From assembly GCA_013399855.1 (NCBI GenBank), contig VXAY01004759.1, forward strand, positions 56,844-120,843: 64,000 nt of DNA, in the 5' to 3' direction. The position numbers and the translations under genes are program-made. The notes beneath the pieces were generated by a model, which saw only the letters and a list, made by a program, of their open reading frames with translations, made no database searches and had not been told where the DNA came from. The DNA comes from Oxyruncus cristatus. Taxonomy: Eukaryota > Chordata > Aves > Passeriformes > Cotingidae. Position 1 is the stretch's first letter, and each line of letters starts with the position of its first letter. Below, one piece after another: positions 37,371 to 48,700 of the stretch.

Positions 37371-40203
37371 ATATCCCAGAATTCACCTGTGCAACAGGCA
37401 TACAGGCCAGAGCCAGGAATCTGATTTTTCAAAGGTGACTAAAGACTTAAATTTAACTTCTGATCAAAGAATATCAAACTGTTTGTCTATATTTGGAAGA
37501 GGGGAAACAGAACTTAAAGTCCTAAAATGGTTATGTACTTCCAAAGTCTTAGCTTGGATCTTCTCCATTGCTAGAAACTTGTGGAAAACGCAACTGGACA
37601 TTTTATGAACGCTTCATTTTCAAATGTAGTACTATAACTGCACCGATACATCATGCCATATGTTGATGTATCAGCCATGAGCACTGAGAAGACTGGAGGT
37701 CATGGGAATTCAGTGAACCTGAAGGGCAAGATGCTGTGTGTGCTGCAGTACAGCTGGGAGCTTCTGTTGGAAGTCTGCTTCTTGGATACTGCTTCAGAAA
37801 AGGAGATGCAGACATTTATTTCTTGTATCCCAGTTCAGCCATATTTCTAGATCTGTAGGTCATAATCTGCTGTCCTTTTAAAAAACCTTTTATAGCGTTC
37901 CCACTTTTTCAGGGTTTCACTATCAAATCAATCCTTTCCCAGAAAGTACTTGTAATATTTCATGATGTGATTTATTTTGACAGTCAATATGTAACAACAT
38001 GCTAGCATGTGCTAGCTCAAATATATTTTGAGGTGTTCTGAGGGGCCTGAACTAGTTTCTTCAGTACATCTCATGAAGGTCTGATTTTCTTTACACTAGC
38101 TAATCTGAGTACCAGTAACAGTCTGACAAGGGAAAGACAGAACCCTTGTCAAAAAGGCAAAGTAACTCAGTCTGCACTAAGCTTTATCTGTGACACTGGT
38201 ACTGAAAACAAATAATTTAAAGAAAAGTTGGAAGTGTATGCAGTACTACCATCACTTCACAGATGTTCCTTCCAGAGGCTAGGAATAATTTCACTTTTAA
38301 ACCCAAATTTCAGGCTCATTCCTAGCTTTTGTCTTGTATTAAAGTAAGTGATACAGTTTACCCTTCTGTGTCCTTCTCAGGCATCCCTAAACCATTTATT
38401 CCATAGCATACTAGACAGAGCCAAAGACTATGATGCTCAAAATAGCAGTTTATGCAATTGTTAGCCCTTTAAACAACCAGAGGACTAAAAGCTTAAAAGC
38501 TTATAAAGCCTGATTGTAGTCTGTGTCTTCAATTTGCAAAATGGCATTAATAAAGGATATGAGAACACAGTAGAAAGATGGATCCTGAGGTCCTGACATG
38601 TTTGTTTCCAGGCAAATTTTCAAAAGCTCCTATGTGGGGATGCAGGATGGAAGATATGGTCTGAATTATCTGAGATTACAAGTTGCAATATAAAATCATA
38701 AGAACGAGAACAACACAGAGTGAAAGTCCAACCATCATTGAAAGGATTAGGCTTTTAAATGAAACAAACACAACCAGAAGCATATTATTCCATCCCTAAA
38801 GTTCTGGCAGGATACATGTTCGACAAAGATCTATCTAGTGAAGTACATCATCCAGTCCCAAAAATGGATTTATTTTACAGTTTCTATGGAAACTGTTTGC
38901 CTTTCAGAGCAACCAAATGAAATGAATGGTGAAAAACTACTTTGTATGGTAAATTGATTCCCTGTTCTTTATCCCATACACACAGCACTACTTCACTTAA
39001 AGGTGCTTAGTGATTTAAGCTGTATCATATTTTTAAATAGATATTTGTACTTCTTTCATATAGAACGTTAATCCTAAACCATGAACATCAGACGCCTTAG
39101 TGAAAAGCTTTTTACAGGTTTTAGATTTATATCTGTAAGCAGTCTTAATTTTGATGCAGAGTCAAACATAAATAGGCGAGAATCCTTATATCAGAAGTGA
39201 GTACATCACTGAAGTTAGCTCTCACATCTTTACATGTGCCATAGGATCACTAGTCAGGACCTAAGAACCCCTGCCTTGAATAGATAAAAGATATTGGAGT
39301 TTCAGGTCTAAGTCCTCAATGGATGAACAGAATGAACTTGAATTTCCAATATCCCAGGCCACTGCTCTGCTAATTGACTTTCACACTGGAAATGCCACCC
39401 GATCTGAAGAAACCATCCCTTCCCCTCCTGCAACAAACGTAATAGTGAAAGAACATTCCTTCCTACAAGAGATTTGAACATCAGAAAACTACGTTTTTTC
39501 CAAAGAGAATAAGTAATGCCTACCCGTAGAAAATCAGCCTATTTGGACTTCCTTTTGTTACAATAAATAACAGGTTACTTAGAATACAGTCTATAGTTGA
39601 AACAACATATTGTCATATGTGATTTCTTGTGGATATAAAAAAACCACTCCAGATTCTTAATTTATGATCTATGTGGGAGAAGAAAAAACACACTGTAGTT
39701 ACATATGTGTGTGAAAAGACCATCTTTTTTGGCAAGGTCAAACAATAAAGAACTGCATTACTTTGCATACAAAGATGTTATTACTACAGTTTACCTAGAA
39801 TCTATGCCTTCCCAATGAAACCACACTACTAAAGTTTTAAGTCTGGTACATATTCCTGTTGCAAACAGGAATAATGGTGAGGAGCTTGTTAGCAACATTA
39901 CCTGGCTCGCTAAACAGAAATTAAGGGGGTTTTTTTCACCACTATTGCTATGGGCCGATCCTCTGTGCTGTTTCACAAAACATCGGTAGGACGTAGCCCT
40001 TGGGACACTGCCCTGAAAAAACACTGCTTCAAACATTCATGCATCAGCAATGACTGCTGAATTAAGCCAGGCAACAGCCAATAATACCATTAACCACAAA
40101 AAAAATGATTTAAATTGAAAAATAAACTTCAGAACTCTGCAGGGGAAAACACACTCCATGAATAATGAGGTATTGCAGAATGGGCTGTAAATGCTCTGTA
40201 ACC

Positions 40204-40217
40204 GCCCCATCTGCTGG
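40204..40217 (-). promoter_or_regulatory. CTCF-like site
   Basis: The minus strand reads CCAGCAGATGGGGC, matching 11 of 12 positions of the CTCF core CCASYAGRKGGC (C-to-G at the last position). It sits in a locally GC-richer pocket (40190-40250) with three CpGs inside otherwise AT-rich DNA. CTCF sites shape chromatin loops, and orientation matters; this one points leftward. Binding is not shown. Confidence 0.35.
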
Positions 40218-40439
40218 TGCGGTCTCAGGCTGCACACAGACGCCGTGGAAATTTCTAGCTAACACTGAAACAGGTCAGTGCTTTGGCTTGTGTTTGAGTC
40301 ACAAAATATCTGGATTCAAGCTTGGCTCAAGAACAGCCCTGGCCAGGTTATCCCTGGATCACTGGGCAAAAGTGCAGGGGGAGAAACCCTGCTAACTGCC
40401 TGGTGTGTTCCCAAACCCAGGCAGTAATACTGACTGCTT

Positions 40440-40720
40440 ATCAGCAAGTGATTTCATCTGTATGCATAAACAACTGTGGCATCTCCACCTTCTAAAGGAG
40501 GCAGCATGTGGTGAGCATGATGCAAGCAAATACCAGCAGTTGATCAGCTCCAGCCCACTGATATGCCAGCCAAGTCACTCATGATCTATTCAAGATGTAT
40601 CGTGACTATAATCACTACTGCTAATAGCTGTATTACTATTAGAATTATTATAGTATTTGTTAATAACTGCTGCTAAATAAATTTATAAGGCCTATTGTTA
40701 TATAATGACAATATGAAGTC
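40440..40720. promoter_or_regulatory. Candidate conserved regulatory block
   Basis: Complex, low-homopolymer sequence with many TAAT-type cores (GCTAATAGC, GAATTATTATAG, GTTAATAAC), a near-octamer TATGCATAAAC at about 40462 and E-boxes (CAGTTG, CAACTG). It starts about 220 bp right of the CTCF-like site. Enhancer status is only a guess from texture. Confidence 0.2.
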
Positions 40721-42190
40721 TCCCTTGCCCTTTGAGAAAAAAAAGTCTTCTCTCCACCACTGGGTATCCTGCCTTCTTAGGCAGCTGTAAGTTTATCAGG
40801 TCCAAAACATGAACTTGTGAAGTTGGGTGGCGAGTACTACTGATTTCAATAGGTTTGGAGGACTGGGAGAAACCTAAGCCAAAAAATTGTGGAGGTGTTG
40901 TGCAGGTGAGGAGTGGTCCTTTCTGTTTTCTTTGGTTTTCCAGAAGAACAAAGGATGGACAAGATGATTTAAAAATGTAACTTAACTTTGTAACTTAATT
41001 TTGGTTATTCTCTGAATTTTTTCTTCCTTTTCTTTCTTTTCTCTTGTTATATTTTTGTTATTGTATAGCCTCGATCCTCCAAGTGCAACAAAACAAGATG
41101 TGAAACAACACAAAAAACCCCAAAGAAGAAATAATAGAAATCCCACGCAGAGTGCGTTAATATGATAAGAGAACTTTTACTTAGGCGTGAAGTTGGTCTG
41201 TAAAGAAGAATTCAGCTGCCTTATAAGAGTGAGGAAATGCATTTTAAGGTGTCCCTTTCTCACTCTCCACATACGCATTCTCTAGTTACATGAGCAGAAA
41301 AATGTAGAGGAAATGCCTATATTTGAAGACAGCTGAGTCTGAGCTCATCCAGAGATGAACATCTTACAAATGAGACCTATTTACATATGAAAAAAGCAAT
41401 ACTGACAAACAGTATCCACCCTGCATGAAATACAAACTCTGAGTTCAGCACAACTTAAAACAATTAGAAATCCTAATTTGAGAGGTACACCAAGGGATTA
41501 AAAGTTTGATCCAAAGCACACTAAAATTGATAAGGTCCATGTTCACTGCAATGGGCTTTCAATTAAGTACTGCTGTAATTTAATTCCAGAGAATGGATTC
41601 CTCTTACCATGGTCCGTCCTCTGCATCTGTCTTTAGCTGCAGCTATGCAACACTTCAGACTTTTGTCTTACAGAAATCTACTATAATTTCCAGCTTAAAT
41701 ATATCTTGTCCCCAGTTCCCACCCTGTATCCTAGATCATAATCAATGTACAACAACATCTTCCAGGATTTTGAGGTTAGCAAAGCTGAACTCAACATAGT
41801 AAAAAATTAAGCCTGAATTCCAGAAAGGCATTCTCTAAATTAGACAATTCATTCTGTATCCCCCTCCACAAGGAAGTGTATCAAATTTTTAACAGTAAAT
41901 AGCTGGTATATCACACAGTCTCTTCGAGCAAATTCTAGACTTCTCATGTTTATTAGGAATCTTCATCCCCCCATGTAGTGATTTGCTTCACCTCAATTCA
42001 GACTGCCAACTTGTTCTATCTCCAAAATTTCCCCTTCTCACAGATTCTACTTCCTACCGTGCTTCTGCAATAAATCCTTCATCCCTGCATTCTCACTGCT
42101 GTTTCTCTGCAAGAAGTCAAATGAGTTTATTCACATCCTAACAGCCTGCCCCTTGTTTTGTGGATGTTAACGAAGAGCCTGTAGCAGCAG

Positions 42191-42195
42191 GTTGG
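42191..42195. repeat. Target-site duplication, left copy (GTTGG)
   Basis: Five bases directly before the LTR, identical to 43298-43302. A five-base duplication is the usual size for class III (ERVL-type) integrations. Confidence 0.85.
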
Positions 42196-43297
42196 TGTAG
42201 TGGGTTTCTGTGGCTGGGTTTTGGCTGTGGGAGGAGCTACAGGGATGGTTTCTGTTAGAAGCTCTTAGAAGCTTCCCCTGTCTGATGGATCCAATGCCAG
42301 CCGGCTCCAGGATGGACTTCCTGCTGCTGGCCAAGGCTGAGCCAATTAAGGGGAATGGTAAAGCCTTTGTGATAACATATTTTAGAAAAGAAGGTTGTTG
42401 AGCAGATGAAAATTCCAGCCAGGGAAGAGCGGAGTGAGAACATGTGAACAGCAGTGTAGACACCAAGGTCAGTGCAGAAGGAGGGGCAGGAGGTGCTCCA
42501 GGTGCCGGAGCTGAGGCCCTGCAGCCCGTGGTGCAGACCATGGTGGGGCAGCTGTGCCCCTGCAGCCCATGGGGGACCATCGGGGTGCAGAGACCCTCCT
42601 GCAGCCCGTGGAGGAGCCCAGGCTGGAGCAGGTGGATGCATGAAGGAGGCTGTGACCCCATGGTAGGCCCAAGATGGAGCAGGGCCCTGCTGGGGACCTG
42701 CAGCCCACGGAAAGAGGAGCCCATGCTGGAGCAGGCTTTTCCTGGGTAGGACTTGTGGCCCCTATGGGGGGCCCACACCAGTACAGCTCATTGCTGAAGG
42801 ACTGCACCCCATGGAGGAGTGACCCACGGGACAGCAGTTTTGTGAAAAACTGTTGCCCAAGGGGTGGATTCATGCTGGAGAGGTCCATCAAGGACTGTCT
42901 CCCGTGGGAGGGACCCCCTGGGAGCAGAGGAAGGACTCCTCTCTCTGAGCAGAGGCAGAAACAACAACTGACTGTAACCCCCATTCCCCATCCCCCTGCA
43001 CTGCTGGGGGGGGAGGAGGGAGAATATGGAAGGAAGAAGAGGTAGGGGGAAGGTGTTTTTTAAGATTATTTTACTTCTCACTCTTTTGCTCTGACCCTGT
43101 TAGTAAGACATTCACTTAATATCCCCACTTTGAGTCTGTTTTGCCTATGATGATGATAAGTAAGTGACCTCTCTTAGGTCTTATCTCAACTCATGAATCC
43201 TTTGCTGGATTTTTTTCTCTCCTCTGTCCAGTTGCAGAGGGGAGTGAGAGAGCAGCTGTAGTAGTACCTGGTGTCTAGCCAGGGACAACCCACTACA
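42196..43297 (+). mobile_element. Solo LTR of an endogenous retrovirus, 1102 bp
   Basis: Begins TGTAGTGGGTT and ends AACCCACTACA, a perfect 11-bp terminal inverted repeat with TG..CA ends, flanked by a 5-bp duplication. Both limits are therefore fixed to the base. I recognise the type from bird genomes: a repetitive GC-rich middle built on CTGCAGCCC and GCTGGAGCAGG, then GGACTGTCTCCCGTGGGAGG, then a 3' part with TTGAGTCTGTTTTGCCTATG, CTTATCTCAACTCATGAATC and CCTGGTGTCTAGCCAGGG. The orientation is set by that order. No internal retroviral genes lie beside it, so the provirus was reduced to one LTR by recombination between its LTRs. The 5-bp duplication supports class III (ERVL-like). No clear AATAAA is visible where R should end, so its polyadenylation signal may have decayed. 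Confidence 0.92.
42514..42910 (+). repeat. Degenerate tandem repeats inside the LTR
   Basis: Repeated blocks of the form CTGCAGCCCRTGG ... GAGCCCANGCTGGAGCAGG, spaced roughly 45-65 bases. They are GC-rich and poor in stop codons, which explains the overlapping long open frames here (up to 203 codons on the minus strand). Copy number is known to differ between LTRs of this type. Confidence 0.8.
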
Positions 43298-43302
43298 GTT
43301 GG
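43298..43302. repeat. Target-site duplication, right copy (GTTGG)
   Basis: Identical to 42191-42195 and directly after the terminal CA of the LTR. Confidence 0.85.
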
Positions 43303-45390
43303 CATTAACAAGGTGAGCTGTTCCTCACCGCTTAGATCAACTGCTGCAAAGTGTAAGTCGAGTGGCTTGTAAGTTGTGCTAGCTATAAGAGGAAACAGGA
43401 AGTCTTTGAGCAAATCTGACCTGGATGTTAGCCTGAGGGGTGGGCAGCATTTTGATTTTCTGAACAGCTGTAGGGTTCTGAGATTCAGCTTTCATGGGAA
43501 GAAAACCTGAACCATCGTATTTCTAAGCGAATGAAACCTACTCATACTAACATCGGGCTCTCTGTTAGATAGATGTGTGACTCCCTCAGCAATGGTGTTT
43601 CAAGGTTCAGTCCTGCCCAAAGCAGGAATAGGTAATTGCAATCCCCATCCTTTCTCTCTGAACTAGTAAAAGTTACCTGATTATATTATGTGCTTGACCT
43701 AGAATTTTGGATTTGGGAAGTTCATCTGTAGTTTAGGAGACTCTATTCTTTGCCTTGACTGATTCAGACTGAATCTCACCTATTTGAATTGCTTGAAAAT
43801 TTCTGGACCCTAACAATTTCACTTTTTTGTTTAAATAACAGTGATCAGCCAAATTATTTTAACTGAGTGGCTAACACTGAACAGAAATGAAGCAAACCAT
43901 CCTCAAGGAGAGCTTACACTTGCATCAGTTCTGATACATAAAACCACATATTTGTGCAAACAGTCGTTCCTGAAATATACACAGGAAATTAAATTGTTCA
44001 CCCAAGCTACTAATAATTGTGAAGGAACAGCAAAGGGCACTCTGGTCAACTATTGAATATGGGACTATGTGAAGTGGTCATCATCTGTCCTGAGATAAAA
44101 TTGATGCAGCTACCTAGAGCATAACTCTCAAAGAGAGCCAGCCTAACCAGTGCATTCTGCAGTACTACCTCAGCTTCAGTTGTGATGTTGTTCTCTAAAA
44201 CCTAGCAGTAGTCTGTAACCCAGGTAATTAAGCCTGCCTGAGAGCAAATGTATGTTCTCTTTTCCTGGTTCCGCTGCATGCTTCACTTGTTACAGCCCAT
44301 TTTAACAGCCCTTTCAGCTGCATTTAGTCTTTTGAGAAGTCAGATTGATTTTTTTATTCTGGCTACTAGACAATTGCTCAAGATCATACATTATGGACAG
44401 TCCCTCACTGTCATCTAAGCCACTGCTGTAGTGGTGGCTGTTTTGTAATGTAAAAGCCCAGCTGTCTGCTGCTATGTGATAAGTGCTAAAAATGGTACAT
44501 TGCAATCCAAGCTGCTGTAGCATTATAGCCAAAAGAGGATTACAAATGGGATGGCTGCTATAAGGAAAGGCTATATACAGTTGCACATATGCACTCCAGT
44601 GATTCTTATCATGGGAGTGGAGAATGGCATTTTCACTTTTAAGAAATATTTCTCTCCAGAGTGTTCTACTGCTGCCTTGCTGCCAATTATTGTTTCCTGG
44701 CAATGAACAGAGACCATATGCTTTTAGGCCATGACATTTGATTAATGACTCTAATACAAAGTCACCTGAGGAAAGAGTGGTGTCATTAACATGACCAAAA
44801 AGGAGTCAATAGCTGTAGCATTGTCTCTCCACAATATTTTGTGGGAAAGTGAGGGAAGGAAGTGAAATAAAATAGAAAGGAACTGGAGCAGGAGAATAAT
44901 GATCATAGCTGTCTTTACATAGCTCCCCAGAGGTGAGGCATTTGACAGCTTTTGCATGGATGGGGCTATTCCCTTCCCCCATGCAACAGCCTCCCTCTGG
45001 TTATATATCACTGAAGGAGACTGAATCGCTGCAAAGAGAAGATGACATCCACATGCAAACCTAGGGACATCTGAACAGAAACTTTTGTAGCCTTATAACT
45101 TGAACCTCAGAAGAAGCTATAAATGCAATTCTGCTCGTGGGAGACATTGAGAACACCATGATAGCCTTGGAGGGCTTGGGGCTGATGTACAGCCCTGCTG
45201 CTAGCTCATGACCTGATCTTTCTGGTAGTTTTAACAACTCAGCTTTAACAACCCAACAAGTTGAAGAAGTAAATAGCAGCAAGAGGATTATTAGCATCTT
45301 TATGTAGCAGACTTAATGTATGTAAAATAAGAAACATGGAAGCATGAATGTAGAAGTTTGACTTATTGAGTTTGATAAATACAGACCAGA
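43303..45390. other. Non-coding unique DNA
   Basis: No gene recognised. Three minus-strand open frames follow one another (44314-44703, 44751-45011, 45061-45297). The first begins at TTG. The last begins at a real ATG (A at -3) and starts with a hydrophobic run like a signal peptide, then 55-60 unremarkable residues. They lie in different frames with stops between and match no family I know. Confidence 0.55.
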
Positions 45391-45788
45391 AGTCACTTGG
45401 TCTGTTCAGCCTGGAGAAGAGAAGACTGAGGGGAGACCTTATTGCAGTCTACAACTTCCTCGTGAGGGGAGGAGGAGGGGCAGACACTGATCTGTTCTCT
45501 GTGGTGACCAGTGATAGAACCAGAGGGAACAGCCTGAAGTTGTGTCAGAGAAGGTTTAGGTTAGATATTAGAAAAAGGTTTTTCACCCAGAGAGTAGTTA
45601 GGCACTGGAACACGCTCCTCAGGACAGGGGTCACAACATCAAGTCTGACAGAGTACAAGAAGCGTTTGGACAATAATCTCAGGCACATGGTGTGACTCTT
45701 GGGAATGGTCCTGTGCAGTACTAAGAGTTAGACTTGATGGTCCTTGTGGGTCCTTTCCAACTCAGCATATTCTGTGGGTCTGTAATTT
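45391..45788 (+). mobile_element. CR1 LINE 3'-end fragment
   Basis: Covers the last about 100 codons of CR1 ORF2 and the short 3' UTR. The frame is still open to the natural stop (about 45693-45695) and reads [20 protein letters not shown], then [11 protein letters not shown] and RVVRHWN, typical CR1 C-terminal motifs. The 3' UTR has GTTAGACTTGATGGTCCTTG and CCTTTCCAACTCAGCATATT, then ATTCTGTG and a decayed tail. It is closely similar to 28790-29190 and clearly the same subfamily, but better preserved. Confidence 0.95.
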
Positions 45789-48700
45789 TACTAACACTTG
45801 TTCATCCAGCTTCCAGTGAAGCCAAAGACAAACAAAAGGCAGTACCTCAAGTCAAAATAGATCTGCAAAACTACAAAAAAGTTACCTTTTTTTTTTTTGA
45901 TCCAGCATTTTCCCATTAGCTATGGAGTACAGTTTACATACAGAAATATTTGGATCAGTGTATCACATCTGAGCCCCGGTAGTATCTTATTTTCTACAAG
46001 ATGTGAGAAGCTTATGTGAAGTTTACAGCCTGAGTCATGACAGATTCCTGAGGGCCAAGTTTTATCTCTAAGACTTTTTACTTGTTGCTATAAATAGTCC
46101 AAGTTTTTTATTTAAATTCAGACTTCTATTTGAACATGCTGTGCCTTTTCACCCCAAATTGCTTATCATTTCAGAAAGCAAATGACCAAGGAAAAAGAGG
46201 AAAGCACACAAAATTATTCTTTCATTTTCAGCTTTTTGCTCTCACAGCTCCATTCCATAGACAAACTATGAATAGCAAATGCAACATCAACCTGAACATT
46301 TCATGCTTCCCCAATAGAAAAATGCCATATACAATCATTAAAGGGCACATAAAAGACCAAGGAACCTCTCAAAAACCCTGACCAACAGCAATAACCAACA
46401 TCAAAGAGTTGAACTGAGAAAGAAAACGTCTTCAAAGGAGCATAACCCAGACATTGTAACAGAAATGAGCCCAGAACAAAACTCAAGGTTTGCATTTTTG
46501 CCCTTCTATTTGGATGACATTTTGAAAAAGGTGTCTCTAAGGCAACAAAGATTTAGGACCAAGACTCACAAGAACAACAATCAATCTTCCTCCTCCCCGA
46601 AAGCTGCCCAAGGACTTGCTGGTCAAAACATTCATGACCCAATTGCACCCAATTCTAGAGGCTGGAAAAGAAAAAAATCTGATGGCACAATTTGATTGTG
46701 GGAATATGATCTTCTTGGAAATACAATAAAATGCAACAAAATAATTACAGATTACAAAACAAATGTCAGCTGGTTAGTATGACACAAGGGCATTTAAGTA
46801 GCTCCAACTGCCCAAGCCCTGTTATTGCCTGACAAGTTAAACTTAATTGAAGAAAAAAAAAACAGGAAAGAAAATAATAAGGTTTGTAGTCTGGTTATGA
46901 AGTGTGTGTGGGGACAACAGAAGTTTAAGGACAGAGTTGTAGTACTGACCTGAATTCAGGAGAAAGTAAAGCAAAGGAAGCAGAGCACCGTTAAAAGCTC
47001 TCTTGGTGCAGCTCCTCGAAACAAGATGCCTTGATGCTACAAAGCAGAATTGAGGCAGGCAACTTGGTGGAAACCCTGCCAAGGTACTCACAGACCTCAT
47101 TAGAGGGAGGGAGATCAAGCACTGGGTGCACTACAATTTGGAGACATATAAACTATCCTTTATTTTGAAGATATCCATGCTACAGACAAGTCTTTTAAAT
47201 TGGGCAGTCACAATTCTGATAACACAGAAAATATTCTAGAAGGATGACAGCAGGGAGAACTCTGAAGTGTGGAGGACCTGATCTGCCCCATTGCATCATC
47301 TCCTAAGACTATGTTGTACAAGGTCCTTGGTGCAGTGTCTCTATGGTTGTGTAACCCCCACTAAACAGAAGAAAAGAGAACAATTTCATTCTTTTATGGT
47401 CGTCCCCATGCACAAAAATATGTGTAACCAGGTTGAACTGCAGGATCTCCTCACAAGGAACATGATGCACTTCTCACCTCACTTTGTCACTGCCTTTCCT
47501 GCAGATATAGAGTGACAAGGGGATCTCAGCCAGGCCATCCACTAGAATATCATAATGATAGGAATTTTGTAAAATGTCACAGACTCTCCAGCACAGCCAG
47601 GAAGAAAAAATATTTTTTGCCACACTTTGTTCTCTCAGGTGACGTGTTTATTTCCAAGAGCTACAGTGGTGTGGCTGTCCATGTGTGCTAACAGCGAGGC
47701 AATCCTCTTCGGCATTCAGGCAGTGCATGGAGATTTTTACTATTAAAGAAAAGTACTTCTCATGCTACATAATGTATCAAAGGTTTGTTGCACTCTTTAT
47801 TTCACTCTAGGATGACATAATGGGATTATTTTTTTTCCAAAGCACACACTGAGGTCAATGGTTGACATGTAAATCAGACCCCGTAAATATTCACAATATT
47901 TAGCCCTTTAAAACGAGATTCAGCTAATGATACATTCTGAGGCATGAAGTTTATTGTTTTCACTATCTAGAGATGCAGAAACTGCCATTATTTCCTGAAA
48001 ATGGCTTTTATACTTCAAATGTTAGACACAGTGTCAAATAGACTATGATTTATGTCAGACATGCCGTACTTTCACCTCAGTGCTTTCCTCCCGCAAAACA
48101 AAGCCCTCAGGCAGGAAAAGAAAGTGACTCGAAAGGATGTGCACAGCCTGCCTTCCTGCCCTTGATAGAAAGACATACAGGTAACAACACTTGCCAAAAG
48201 GTGATTGCTGTTATGGGGTAATGGAAAAAAATGGGTCAAAGCAGTTTTCCAACTATACTGTCTCCTTCACAAACTTCAAAGTCCCATTTCCTCTTTTTCC
48301 ATTTTATGTGAGAGAAAATTCATGACGCTCATGAGACTTTAATAATAAGTTAATTACGATGAAAAATAAGACTGAAAAGCTTTGCAGACTTGGTTCAGAC
48401 TGTCTTTCTATCTCTAATTTGTCTAACCACCTTCGTCCAAGGAGTTGAACTAAAATTTTCCTGGGATCAGTTATTTTACTCTTTGGGTCAAAAGGCAGGG
48501 CAATTACTGTTTTGTTGTTTCCCTTCCTCCTCCTCTATTCACTCAGAGCTCAATACTCTGGAAAAACAAAAATCAAAACAAAATCCATTCAGTGGTTTTT
48601 GAACCTAAAAGACTGAAGTCTCACGTAACTTCAAAGCCAATTCATATTAAAGCAAGATAAAATACAACCCTTAAAGCTGAAGCAAAATACTAAACACACT

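Larger units (their letters stand above)
33711..42195. other. Non-coding unique DNA
   Basis: No gene or interspersed repeat recognised over about 8.5 kb. Open frames reach about 97 codons (37315-37608) and contain a local duplication. Small repeats, a CTCF-like motif and an AT-rich complex block are listed separately. A 14-bp palindrome lies at 37997-38010. Confidence 0.6.

Noticed and set aside
42167..42778. 203-codon open frame on the minus strand, with several overlapping frames
   Set aside because: Lies inside the solo LTR. The frames result from stop-poor GC-rich tandem units, and no retroviral or host protein motif is present.
435..46097. Three perfect MEF2-type decamers (435-444, 31569-31578, 46088-46097)
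   Set aside because: About two to three matches to CTA(A/T)4TAG are expected by chance in 64 kb of this composition, and they are not clustered.
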